25,399 bases of DNA from an uncultured Pseudomonadota bacterium (GTDB lineage Bacteria; Pseudomonadota; Gammaproteobacteria; Burkholderiales; Methylophilaceae). The stretch covers positions 1 to 25,399 of the forward strand of contig CAIOPD010000019.1 in assembly GCA_903860085.1 (NCBI GenBank). Reading direction: 5' to 3'. The notes beneath the pieces were generated by a model that was not told the DNA's origin, searched no databases, and worked only from the letters and a program-made list of their open reading frames with translations. Positions within the stretch are counted from its first letter, which is position 1, and every line of letters begins with the position of its first letter. Shown here piece after piece: positions 15,055-23,108 of this stretch. A program made the translations under genes and the position numbers.

Positions 15055-15957
15055 TTAGTAACCTAAAGACTTCAAAGCACGCTCATCATCTGCCCAGCCG
15101 CCCTTAACCTTAACCCAAGTTTCAAGATAAACCTTGCCATCAAAAAGTTTTTCCATATCTTGACGCGCTTCAGTTGAGATTTGTTTGAGCTTTTCTCCGC
15201 CTTTGCCAATTAGCATAGGCTTTTGGCTGTCTTTATCCACAATAATCGCGCAAAAAATACGGCGTAGCTTGCCCACCACTTCAAATTTCTCAATTTCAAC
15301 GGTTACTGAATAAGGAATTTCATCACCCAATAATCTGAATATCTTTTCACGCACCAGTTCAGCAGCTAAAAATCGTTCGTTCTTATCTGTCAGTTCATCT
15401 TCAGAATAGATAGCAGCTTGCTCTGGCAAGTACTTGCGAATAGTCGCTAACAACTCATCTAAATGGAGGCTCTTTTTGGCGCTGACTGGTACGATATCTG
15501 AGAATGGGAACTCCAAATCAAAGTCTTGAATTAAAGGTAACAGATTGCCTTTATCCCCCATCAAATCTGATTTATTCACCACCAAAATAGTCGGTGTCTT
15601 TTCTGAAAGCAAGGCTAATACCTTGCGATCGGCATCACCCAACTTCATAGGCTCAATCACAAACAATACGACATCCACTTCAGCTAAAACCTGCGTCACG
15701 GTTTTATTTAAACCCTTATTGAGCGCATTTAAGTGTTTTTGTTGAAAGCCGGGCGTATCCACAAATAAAAATTGGGTATCGTTAGTGGTATGAATACCAA
15801 GCAATCGATGGCGGGTCGTTTGTGCCTTGCGTGAAGTAATGGCTAACTTCATACCCAAAATATGGTTGAGTAACGTTGATTTACCTACGTTAGGACGACC
15901 GACAATTGCCACCGTACCACATTTAAATGCGCTCAGCTCTTTATCTAAATCTGTCAT
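15055..15957 (-). CDS. era: GTPase Era
   Basis: Essential GTPase for 30S ribosome assembly that binds the 3' end of 16S rRNA. It is 300 residues, like E. coli Era (301). The GTPase domain shows G1 GRPNVGKST (residues 20-28), G3 FVDTPGFQQ, G4 VNKSDLMG and G5 VPVSAKKS. The C-terminal KH domain includes KPMLIGKGGEKLKQIS and the usual ending VKVKGGWADDERALKSLGY. The start codon overlaps the rnc stop by one base (TAATG), indicating translational coupling. Confidence 0.98.
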   Translation of the reverse strand: MTDLDKELSAFKCGTVAIVGRPNVGKSTLLNHILGMKLAITSRKAQTTRHRLLGIHTTNDTQFLFVDTPGFQQKHLNALNKGLNKTVTQVLAEVDVVLFVIEPMKLGDADRKVLALLSEKTPTILVVNKSDLMGDKGNLLPLIQDFDLEFPFSDIVPVSAKKSLHLDELLATIRKYLPEQAAIYSEDELTDKNERFLAAELVREKIFRLLGDEIPYSVTVEIEKFEVVGKLRRIFCAIIVDKDSQKPMLIGKGGEKLKQISTEARQDMEKLFDGKVYLETWVKVKGGWADDERALKSLGY

Positions 15958-16646
15958 TATTTAATCTTCTCCAAAGCAATTTTTTCTAATGCGATTAACG
16001 CATAGTTTGCAGCCTGCTGTTCTGCAATGCGGCGACTAGTGCCTTCACCAGCCGTACGTATATTTAATTTCTCTATATAACATTCCACCACAAACAGTTG
16101 CGCATGGGCTTCGCCAGCTAATTGCGTAACCTTATATTCTGGGACTGCGAGCTTTTGACCTTGTAAGTGCTCTTGCAATAATGACTTAGGATCTTTGTCA
16201 ATAACATTAGGATCTATCGTTGCCAGCTTGTCAGCAAACAAAGCTATCACCATGGCTTCAGCCTCGGCATATCCTCCATCTAGATAAACCGCACCAATCA
16301 AAGCTTCCAATGCATCAGCCAATATAGAAGGTCGGCGCCAACCACCACTTTTAAGTTCACCCTCGCCTAATTTAAGCGCAGCGCCAACGTCTAGTGACTG
16401 CGCTATTTCACATAGGGTAGCTTCTTTGACTAATTGTGCGCGTAATCGGCTTAAATCTCCCTCAGCTAGCGCTTGAAAACGCTGAAACAACTGCTGAGCA
16501 ATGATAAAGTTAAGTGCGCCATCACCTAAAAACTCCAGCCTCTCATTATTTTGCGCACTAAAACTGCGATGAGTGAGCGCCTGCGTTAGTAGACTGGCGT
16601 TGACAAAACGGTAGGGCAATCGATTTGCTAAAGCCTGCTGCATCAT
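15957..16646 (-). CDS. rnc: Ribonuclease III
   Basis: Cleaves double-stranded RNA, including rRNA precursors. It is 229 residues (E. coli 226). The catalytic domain shows NNERLEFLGDGAL with E38 and D42, and DALEALIGAVYLD with D111 and E114. The dsRNA-binding domain covers about residues 155-225 (DPKSLLQEHLQGQ, GEGTSRRIAEQQAANYAL). The C-terminus repeats ALEKI twice. The start ATGATG has no clear Shine-Dalgarno. In E. coli RNase III cuts its own leader; the 170-nt region upstream here is a candidate site, but I see no long duplex in it. Confidence 0.98.
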   Translation of the reverse strand: MMQQALANRLPYRFVNASLLTQALTHRSFSAQNNERLEFLGDGALNFIIAQQLFQRFQALAEGDLSRLRAQLVKEATLCEIAQSLDVGAALKLGEGELKSGGWRRPSILADALEALIGAVYLDGGYAEAEAMVIALFADKLATIDPNVIDKDPKSLLQEHLQGQKLAVPEYKVTQLAGEAHAQLFVVECYIEKLNIRTAGEGTSRRIAEQQAANYALIALEKIALEKIK

Positions 16647-16673
16647 TATAGACTGCTTGAAACTACACGCATT

Positions 16674-16778
16674 TTATTCATGGCTAGTTGTAGAAAAAAC
16701 TATGCGGTTAAGCACCCGAATGTCTTCTGAAACCAAGGTTATTACGGCTTGCTTGCTTGCGCTTTCAAAGTGATGCAT
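16674..16778 (-). CDS. Possible small protein of 34 residues between lepB and rnc
   Basis: Unrecognised. An ATG at 16778 is preceded by AAGGGA (16789-16784) with a five-nt spacer, a better ribosome-binding site than that of rnc or lepA. The frame runs 34 codons to TAA, beginning MHHFESASKQAVITLVSED and ending FSTTSHE. It has no membrane segment or recognisable motif. It lies in the lepA-rnc transcript, so it could be a small protein, a leader ORF affecting rnc translation, or a chance ORF. The sequence contains a GCAA tetranucleotide repeated three times early in the frame. Confidence 0.3.
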   Translation of the reverse strand: MHHFESASKQAVITLVSEDIRVLNRIVFSTTSHE

Positions 16779-16807
16779 TGAATTCCCTTACATGTCCAGC
16801 ATAGTGC

Positions 16808-16831
16808 ACAACCATTTTAATGAATGGTTGT
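16808..16831. repeat. Hairpin straddling the lepB stop codon
   Basis: ACAACCATT (16808-16816) and AATGGTTGT (16823-16831) form a perfect 9-bp stem with a 6-nt loop that includes the lepB stop codon. No T-run follows on the minus strand, so complete termination is unlikely. A processing or attenuation role before rnc is possible. Confidence 0.5.
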
Positions 16832-17596
16832 ACCTATTCTTGAGAACTGATCAAAATTCATCCAGATAAAAAAGGCTTTACCAACCAAATTCCTTTCTGG
16901 CACAAAACCCCAAACACGGCTATCTGAACTATTATCACGATTATCACCCATCGCTAAATATTGTCCAGCGGGCACTGTAATTTCTTCATTATTGGCAAAT
17001 TTAGCGCCGATGGCATTAGACTCATAATTTCCCACAACATCATGGATTAAAATATCGTGTTTCACAGCACCTAATTGTTCTTGATATTGCTTAGCACGAA
17101 TCATATTCAAACCAGAGATGACATAATCATAATCACCCACCTCATTCACCACTAACGGCTGACCATTGATGGTTAAGTGCTTATCTTGATAGCTAATTTT
17201 ATCGCCAGGCAAACCTACCACACGCTTAATATAGTCTATAGAAGGTTGTGGAGGATAGTGAAAGACAAATACATCGCCACGACTAGGCTGGTTTATTGAT
17301 GCGAATACATTATTTAGAATAGGTACGCGTAAGCCATAGGTAAATTTATTCACCAAAATATAATCGCCCGCCAACAAGGTCGGCATCATTGATCCCGAAG
17401 GGATTTTGAATGGTTCGACAATAAATGAGCGAACAAAAAATACCAATAAAATGACCGGGAAAAAACTTTTGGCATACTCCACCAGAACCGGTTCATTAGC
17501 GCCAGCAGCACGCTTTTTACTTAAGACTAATATATCAAGCAGCCAGATAAAGCCCGTGACCACCAGTATGACGATCATAAATAATGCAAACATCAT
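16817..17596 (-). CDS. lepB: Signal peptidase I
   Basis: Membrane-bound Ser/Lys protease that removes signal peptides on the periplasmic side. It is 259 residues, shorter than E. coli LepB (324) but common elsewhere. Two N-terminal membrane segments lie at about residues 3-23 and 44-60. The catalytic serine is S69 in IPSGSMMPTLLAGDYI and the general-base lysine is K124 in DYIKRVVGLPGDKI. MGDNRDNSSDSRVWGFVP is the conserved C-terminal box. It starts ATGATG with AGGA about ten nt upstream and lies 46 nt after lepA, the standard lepA-lepB pair. Confidence 0.98.
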   Translation of the reverse strand: MMFALFMIVILVVTGFIWLLDILVLSKKRAAGANEPVLVEYAKSFFPVILLVFFVRSFIVEPFKIPSGSMMPTLLAGDYILVNKFTYGLRVPILNNVFASINQPSRGDVFVFHYPPQPSIDYIKRVVGLPGDKISYQDKHLTINGQPLVVNEVGDYDYVISGLNMIRAKQYQEQLGAVKHDILIHDVVGNYESNAIGAKFANNEEITVPAGQYLAMGDNRDNSSDSRVWGFVPERNLVGKAFFIWMNFDQFSRIGTTIH

Positions 17597-17642
17597 TGCG
17601 TATATATCCTATTAGTTCGGTTAGGCTTTATAGAAGCCGATA

Positions 17643-19433
17643 TTAGTCTTCAATGCGCAAAATAGCCAAAAATGCCTCTTGCGGAATCTCCACATTGCCC
17701 ACTTGCTTCATGCGTTTTTTACCTTCTTTTTGCTTATCTAGCAACTTACGCTTACGTGAAACATCGCCACCATAACACTTAGCAATCACGTTCTTACGCA
17801 TCGCTTTCACGGTTTCACGCGAAATAATATTTGCACCAATCGAGGCTTGGATAGCCACATCAAACATCTGACGCGGAATCAACTCACGCATTTTTGCCGC
17901 CACTTCGCGTCCGCGACGCACACTATTGGCTCTATGAACAATCATGCTCAAGGCATCCACGCGTTCACCATTGACCATAATATCAAGCTTTACCAAATCT
18001 GCTGCGCGAAACTCTAAAAACTCATAATCCATGGAAGCATAACCACGTGACACTGATTTTAATTTATCAAAAAAATCGAGCACAACTTCATTCAGTGGCA
18101 TTTCATAGCTCAGCATGACTTGCCTACCCATATACTGCATATTCTTTTGAATACCACGCTTATTATTGCAAAGCGTCATCACTGCACCTACATAATCTTG
18201 TGGCATCAACAAATTGACATTAATAACCGGCTCGCGGGTTTCCGCAATGCGTGAAGTCTCAGGCAATCGTGATGGATTTTCAATCTGCACAACTTCGCCA
18301 TCTTTCAGCAGTAGTTCATACACGACTGTAGGTGCCGTGGTAATTAAATCCATATCATACTCACGCTCCAGGCGTTCTTGTACGATTTCCATATGTAGCA
18401 AGCCTAAAAATCCGCACCTAAAACCAAAGCCTAACGCAGTTGAATTTTCCGGTTCAAACAATAAACTAGCATCGTTTAAACTTAGCTTTTCTAATGCCGT
18501 ACGTAAAGCTTCAAACTGATTAGATTCTACTGGATATAGCCCTGCAAATACTTGTGGCTTTACTTCTTTAAACCCCACCAATGGCTGTGCTGCTGGTTTA
18601 TTTACCAAGGTAACAGTGTCACCAACTTTAGCACTAGCCAACTCTTTAATACCCGCAATAACAAAGCCTACCTCACCGGCTGAAAGCGCCGTTTTTTGCT
18701 CAGACTTTGGTGTAAATACACCGACCTGCTCACATAAAAATTCTGCATGCGTGGCCATTAGGCGGATTTTATCTTTTGGCTTTAGCACGCCATCAATTAC
18801 ACGCACCAACATGACTACACCCACGTAATTATCAAACCAGGCGTCAATCACAAGCGCTTTGAGTGGCCCGTCCACATTGCCTTTTGGCGGTGGCACCTTG
18901 GCCACCACAGCTTCTAATACATCACGTACACCCAAACCAGTTTTAGCAGAGCAGCGCACTGCATCTTTAGCATCAATGCCAATAACATCTTCAATTTCTT
19001 GCATGACGCGATCAGGATCTGCTGATGGCAAATCAATTTTATTAAGCACTGCGGTTACTTCCACGCCTAAATCTAGCGCGGTATAACAGTTAGCTACACT
19101 CTGCGCTTCCACCCCTTGACTGGCATCGACTACCAACAGGGCGCCTTCGCAAGCTGAAAGCGAACGAGACACTTCGTAGCTAAAATCCACGTGACCAGGT
19201 GTATCAATCAAATTAAGATGATAAATTTGGCCGTCGTCTGCTTTGTAATCCAGAGCTGCCGTTTGCGCTTTAATCGTAATGCCGCGTTCCCGCTCAATAT
19301 CCATAGAGTCAAGGACTTGCGCTTCCATTTCACGGTCAGCTAAACCGCCACACAAATGAATGATACGATCGGCTAAAGTTGATTTGCCGTGATCAATGTG
19401 AGCAATAATGGAAAAGTTACGGATATTTTTCAT
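17643..19433 (-). CDS. lepA: Elongation factor 4
   Basis: Ribosome-binding translational GTPase, implicated in ribosome back-translocation or 30S assembly. It is 596 residues (E. coli 599). G1 AHIDHGKST (11-19), the switch region around RERGITIKAQ, G3 DTPGH (77-81) and G4 NKID (131-134) are present. The LepA-specific C-terminal domain ends with KKRMKQVGNVEIPQEAFLAIL. There is no clear Shine-Dalgarno before the ATG. It is the first gene of the lepA-tcdA cluster; the 216-nt gap upstream contains the terminator of the preceding operon, so it probably has its own promoter. Confidence 0.98.
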   Translation of the reverse strand: MKNIRNFSIIAHIDHGKSTLADRIIHLCGGLADREMEAQVLDSMDIERERGITIKAQTAALDYKADDGQIYHLNLIDTPGHVDFSYEVSRSLSACEGALLVVDASQGVEAQSVANCYTALDLGVEVTAVLNKIDLPSADPDRVMQEIEDVIGIDAKDAVRCSAKTGLGVRDVLEAVVAKVPPPKGNVDGPLKALVIDAWFDNYVGVVMLVRVIDGVLKPKDKIRLMATHAEFLCEQVGVFTPKSEQKTALSAGEVGFVIAGIKELASAKVGDTVTLVNKPAAQPLVGFKEVKPQVFAGLYPVESNQFEALRTALEKLSLNDASLLFEPENSTALGFGFRCGFLGLLHMEIVQERLEREYDMDLITTAPTVVYELLLKDGEVVQIENPSRLPETSRIAETREPVINVNLLMPQDYVGAVMTLCNNKRGIQKNMQYMGRQVMLSYEMPLNEVVLDFFDKLKSVSRGYASMDYEFLEFRAADLVKLDIMVNGERVDALSMIVHRANSVRRGREVAAKMRELIPRQMFDVAIQASIGANIISRETVKAMRKNVIAKCYGGDVSRKRKLLDKQKEGKKRMKQVGNVEIPQEAFLAILRIED

Positions 19434-19469
19434 GTTTTGGATAGACTATTTTATTGTCTGGCTAGCAAC

Positions 19470-19490
19470 TTAAGTTTATTAAAAACTTAA
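19470..19490. repeat. 8-bp inverted repeat in the lepA leader
   Basis: TTAAGTTT (19470-19477) and AAACTTAA (19483-19490) are exact inverted copies around a 5-nt loop, centred about 47 nt before the lepA start. It may be an operator or a weak leader hairpin. Confidence 0.4.
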
Positions 19491-19539
19491 TGCCTATAGC
19501 GCAGTTTCATAACAAGGGTGTTGCTCAAGAACGAAGATT

Positions 19540-19572
19540 AATAACAAAGGCGCCTTAAGCGCCTTTGTTATT
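19540..19572 (-). terminator. Terminator after mucD (end of the rpoE operon)
   Basis: A perfect 14-bp stem (AATAACAAAGGCGC with GCGCCTTTGTTATT) closes a 5-nt loop. A GC-rich core is flanked by an A-rich left arm and a T-rich right arm on both strands, so it could work in either direction. It lies 77 nt after the mucD stop and would separate the stress operon from lepA. Confidence 0.8.
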
Positions 19573-19649
19573 GCAAATTAACTGATCGGATTTTACAGCA
19601 AATTCAAAGTATTAACATCAACTGATTGGTGCGCTACTTTTCATAACCA

Positions 19650-21068
19650 TTACTTTCCTGCGGGGATTTTGACTGGAACATACAGCGTATTCTCACCGCG
19701 CTGCACTAGCAATGCGATGGTTTTCCCTACAGAGATGCCCAAAAGCTGTTTATTAAATTGGTCTAAAGACTGCACTTCAGAATTATTGAGGCCAAGGATT
19801 ATATCCCCATGACGAACGCCCGCTTGTGCTACGGCACCTTGTGAATCAACGACCAACAAGCCATTCTTGCCGTTTAGCTTTTTCCTCTGCTGAACTGTCA
19901 GCTCCTTTAAAGTCAAGCCTATGCGATTCATTTCTGGCTTGGAGGCGGGCTTGTTATTTTGAAGCGCATCGCTTGCGTCGGCTGGCATTTCACCCACACC
20001 TACGTTAAGAATCTTCACGCTGCCTTTACGAAGAATCTCAACTGGCACAATTCTGCCTGGCTTTGCTGAACCTACAGCACGCGGCAAGTCTGCCGAAGCG
20101 ACAATGGGCTTGTCATCAAATTTGGTAATGACGTCTCCTGGCTCTAAGCCACCTTTATCGGCAGGTCCGTTTTTCTCAACACCAGCCACTAATGCCCCAT
20201 TGGTATTTTTCATTGAAAACGACTCTGCCAACTCCTTATTAATCTCCTGAATGGCTATACCTAACCAACCACGAGTAATCTTTCCGCTAGATTTCAGTTG
20301 ATTAGAAATCTCAAGCGCCACATCAATTGGAATCGCGAACGATAAACCCATAGAGCCACCACTACGACTATAAATCTGCGAATTAATACCCACCACTTCG
20401 CCACTTAAATTAAACAGCGGACCGCCAGAATTACCTGGGTTAATCGCAACATCGGTTTGAATAAATGGCACAAAGTTTTCTTGTGGCAAGGCGCGCCCTT
20501 TGGCGCTGACAATGCCCGCAGTCATTGTATTCTCTAGGCCAAACGGTGAGCCAATAGCAGCCACCCAAGCGCCCACTTTTAGTTTAGCAGGGTCACCGAT
20601 AGTGACTTTAGGTAATCCTGTCGCCTCAATCTTAACCAACGCCACATCAGTACGCTTATCAATGCCTATAATTTTGGCCTTAAATTCACGCTTATCAAAA
20701 AGTTTAACCACCACTTCATCAGCCTCAGAGACGACGTGAGCATTGGTTAGGATGTAACCATCACTACTGATAATAAAACCTGAACCTAACGACTGCGTTT
20801 TGTATTCAGCTGGTGGCGCACCATTCTGCCCAGGCACCACTGGAATGCCAAATCGTTTAAAAAATTCCTGCATTTGCTCATCGCCTGGCATACCCGGAAA
20901 CTGCATCGCCCCAGCGTCTTGTCGGACATTTTGAGTCACACTAATATTAACCACTTCTCCGCCATGCTTTTCCGCCAATTCAGTAAAGTCAGGCAGGCTC
21001 TGCGCATAAACATCTAAATGTAAGGCTGAAGTCAGCGCGAATACTAAAATGGCAATCCAATTTTTCAT
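19650..21068 (-). CDS. mucD: Periplasmic serine endoprotease of the DegP/MucD family
   Basis: HtrA-family periplasmic protease/chaperone that handles misfolded envelope proteins. It is 472 residues. A signal peptide ends near residue 22 (ALHLDVYAQ). The trypsin-like domain has the triad H111 (LTNAHVVSEADE), D141 (RTDVALVKIE) and S214 (INPGNSGGPLFN). Two PDZ domains follow at about 255-345 and 375-470 (GWLGIAIQEINKE, GGLEPGDVITKFDDKPI, GVRHGDIILGLNN). AAGGG lies seven nt before the ATG. It is ten nt after rseC, the last gene of the sigma-E operon, matching the MucD position in Pseudomonas and betaproteobacteria rather than the separate degP of E. coli. Confidence 0.96.
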   Translation of the reverse strand: MKNWIAILVFALTSALHLDVYAQSLPDFTELAEKHGGEVVNISVTQNVRQDAGAMQFPGMPGDEQMQEFFKRFGIPVVPGQNGAPPAEYKTQSLGSGFIISSDGYILTNAHVVSEADEVVVKLFDKREFKAKIIGIDKRTDVALVKIEATGLPKVTIGDPAKLKVGAWVAAIGSPFGLENTMTAGIVSAKGRALPQENFVPFIQTDVAINPGNSGGPLFNLSGEVVGINSQIYSRSGGSMGLSFAIPIDVALEISNQLKSSGKITRGWLGIAIQEINKELAESFSMKNTNGALVAGVEKNGPADKGGLEPGDVITKFDDKPIVASADLPRAVGSAKPGRIVPVEILRKGSVKILNVGVGEMPADASDALQNNKPASKPEMNRIGLTLKELTVQQRKKLNGKNGLLVVDSQGAVAQAGVRHGDIILGLNNSEVQSLDQFNKQLLGISVGKTIALLVQRGENTLYVPVKIPAGK

Positions 21069-21078
21069 GTGTTAACCC

Positions 21079-21555
21079 TTATTCAGTTTCAAGTTTGTCT
21101 GCGTCTACAGTTACTGCTTGTCGCAAGATAGTCGCTTGATATTTTAGTGCGTAGGCTTTAGTAGTGCAACTGCGTCTGACCATGAAGCGCTTAACAAATA
21201 CGAAGCTTAGCAACAATCCAGATGCGGCACCAATCATGACATAAAACTCATTCTTGAAATAGATATCGGTGAGCACAGCGCCTATTAACATCCCTAGCAT
21301 GGGGAGAATATAAAGCAGGAATACTGAGCTAAGAATTGCTTGTTCATTGATACCAACGACTACACTGTCGCCAACATTGGCATGGATTGTATTCTCAGCA
21401 GTAAAGGCATGGCTTTTATGCCCAAGCAACTTGCCCCAAGTAGCATTTCCACAACCCCGTTTCTGACCGCAAAGGCTACAAGCAGTCCGCCTTTCAATTT
21501 CCAACGTCGCTTGATTATCTACACAAGCAGTTACAACGGCATATTCTTCTATCAT
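21079..21555 (-). CDS. rseC: SoxR-reducing/sigma-E regulator protein RseC
   Basis: RseC/MucC-family inner-membrane protein of 158 residues. The N-terminal domain has a cysteine cluster, C26, C29 and C35 in TACSLCGQKRGCG, plus C11. Two membrane segments follow at about 73-95 and 104-122. The tail after 125 is basic then polar. In E. coli RseC mildly affects sigma-E activity, and its relatives help reduce SoxR; which role applies here cannot be read from sequence. It is the fourth gene of the rpoE operon, 32 nt after rseB. Confidence 0.93.
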   Translation of the reverse strand: MIEEYAVVTACVDNQATLEIERRTACSLCGQKRGCGNATWGKLLGHKSHAFTAENTIHANVGDSVVVGINEQAILSSVFLLYILPMLGMLIGAVLTDIYFKNEFYVMIGAASGLLLSFVFVKRFMVRRSCTTKAYALKYQATILRQAVTVDADKLETE

Positions 21556-21587
21556 AATGGCTTACAGGGTAGGGTTGTCTTGATTGA

Positions 21588-22556
21588 TTATTTATTAAAG
21601 ATGACCGCATTGCCAATTTGAGCTGCCGTAATTTCCGGCACCTCACCAACCACAGTTATCTGATAACCATCTGTCACATTCATATAATAACTAGTGTTTC
21701 CTACGACAGCTTGCGTAGCCTTAGTACTAGCTTTAGTTTTTAGATTAGCTGGTTCAATAAACAAGGACACATAAGCCATGCCATCTGAAAATACAATATG
21801 GGTAACGGGCAGCGTCTTACCATGCACCATGCGAATCATTTGATCTACTTTGCGATATCCGGCTGGGAGCTCTTTGATACTCCATGCATTGACAACCCCA
21901 GTATCCGCGCTTGTGGGAACCTCATCTTCCATCACATAATTTTTTTTGCTATCAATCTTAGGTCTAAACCAATCTAAACCTCCTACTTGCATTAAAGCTA
22001 CCTGATTGAAAGCAATACTTTCTATGACTTCATTGTGGCTATTAAGTAACACAGACTTTAACAGTAAGCCGTATTCACTATCAACCCAAAGCTTGTAGCT
22101 GTACCTTAAGCCATCCTTAGACTCCAAAAGGTAAATCTGCGCCTGGCGGTCGGCAATGCGCTCCGCATCTCCAATATGCAATGCATAGTTTGCTCTGATT
22201 GACTCCAGATTGGTTGGCAATACCGCAGGAAACATATTTTGACCATGCCGTTTTTCAATCACAACTTTTTCATTCTTTTGGTTATAAATCACCAAGTCAC
22301 TACCCTGACTAAGTAATTGGCGCGGCGTCCCATCAAGCAACACGTTGCGTGAAAATTCACCTTTGTCGGTAAACATATGAGTGATTTGCACAGACTTGGT
22401 CTGTTTACCACTTTGGCAAACGAAAATGCCTTGATAACTTAAAGCCCGTGCCGCAACAGCCGTTTTTTGCAACGCTTGCCACATATCATCATCACTCGCC
22501 GCCTGTGCTCCTAAACTAGCGCCAATCAACAAACAAGCTGCAATAAAATACTTCAT
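21588..22556 (-). CDS. rseB: Sigma-E regulatory protein RseB/MucB
   Basis: Periplasmic protein that binds the anti-sigma factor RseA and protects it from cleavage until lipid or LPS signals arrive. It is 322 residues. A signal peptide ends near ASLGAQA (about residue 20). The N-terminal LolA-like domain includes ALSYQGIFVCQSGKQTKSVQITHMF-type sequence (SYQGIFVCQ...). The C-terminal domain contains WSIKELPAGYRKVDQM and HIVFSDGMAYVSLFIEP, both typical of RseB. It starts five nt after the rseA stop, so the two are probably translated in coupling. Confidence 0.95.
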   Translation of the reverse strand: MKYFIAACLLIGASLGAQAASDDDMWQALQKTAVAARALSYQGIFVCQSGKQTKSVQITHMFTDKGEFSRNVLLDGTPRQLLSQGSDLVIYNQKNEKVVIEKRHGQNMFPAVLPTNLESIRANYALHIGDAERIADRQAQIYLLESKDGLRYSYKLWVDSEYGLLLKSVLLNSHNEVIESIAFNQVALMQVGGLDWFRPKIDSKKNYVMEDEVPTSADTGVVNAWSIKELPAGYRKVDQMIRMVHGKTLPVTHIVFSDGMAYVSLFIEPANLKTKASTKATQAVVGNTSYYMNVTDGYQITVVGEVPEITAAQIGNAVIFNK

Positions 22557-22561
22557 GTGCG

Positions 22562-23044
22562 TTATTTGGAGTAACTTACAGTTTGTATATAGTAGGCACT
22601 GCCTGATGGAGCAGTGGTCTGATGCGCCAGTAAGTATTCCGCAGGAATAGCTGATGTTACTGATTCGCTTTGTGCATCAGCAACCAAACCATTGGCAACT
22701 TGTGTAGTTTGATGCAGCGCCATCCAGCCGACTACCATCACCGCCGCAACCGAAGCGGCAATCGACCAAGAAGCAGGGACTTTATGATGTAGCTTGAATC
22801 CTTCACCTGAACCACCTAGAGTGGCATTAGGCGCCAGTACAGTAGGCTCTAAATCTATTTTCTGCATTAAATTTTGTTTGAAATTAGCACTAAGGTTATT
22901 ATCCCCGCGCATCGAATCACCAATCAGATGGTATTGACTCCAAGCCTCTGCAACTTTCTTGGATGATTGCAGCATCGTAATTAAATAGGCTGCATCTTCG
23001 ATGGCTATTTCGTCATCAATTAAGGCTGATATTTGCTCGCTCAT
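22562..23044 (-). CDS. rseA: Anti-sigma-E factor RseA/MucA
   Basis: Single-pass inner-membrane anti-sigma factor: the cytosolic N-terminus binds sigma-E and the periplasmic part binds RseB. I place the start at ATG 23044 because AGGAG (23055-23051) lies six nt upstream. An in-frame GTG at 23062 would begin upstream of and include that site, and is unlikely. The protein is 160 residues. The N-terminus MSEQISALIDDEIAIEDAA is the classical RseA start, followed by AWSQYHLIGDSMRG. One membrane segment lies at about 92-111 (WSIAASVAAVMVVGWMAL). The gene follows rpoE by about 64 nt. Confidence 0.94.
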   Translation of the reverse strand: MSEQISALIDDEIAIEDAAYLITMLQSSKKVAEAWSQYHLIGDSMRGDNNLSANFKQNLMQKIDLEPTVLAPNATLGGSGEGFKLHHKVPASWSIAASVAAVMVVGWMALHQTTQVANGLVADAQSESVTSAIPAEYLLAHQTTAPSGSAYYIQTVSYSK

Positions 23045-23108
23045 TGTTTTCTCCTGAAACACTTACACTATTACTATTAAATTAATGGAAATTTATTTTT
23101 AACTTGAA

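Larger units (their letters stand above)
19434..19649. other. mucD-lepA intergenic region
   Basis: This 216-base gap contains the 14-bp-stem terminator (19540-19572) and, nearer lepA, an 8-bp inverted repeat (19470-19490). A lepA promoter should lie between these, but I find no well-matched -35/-10 pair; TATAGG near 19495-19500 is the best -10 I can offer. The 77 bases between the terminator and mucD show nothing I can interpret, and no gene is supported. Confidence 0.5.

Noticed and set aside
16741..16770. GCAA tetranucleotide run as a phase-variation tract
   Set aside because: Only about three units are present, too few to expect slippage, and the reality of the ORF is itself uncertain.
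23042..23062. GTG start of rseA at 23062
   Set aside because: The Shine-Dalgarno AGGAG would lie inside the coding sequence, and MSEQISALIDDE from ATG 23044 is the classical RseA start.
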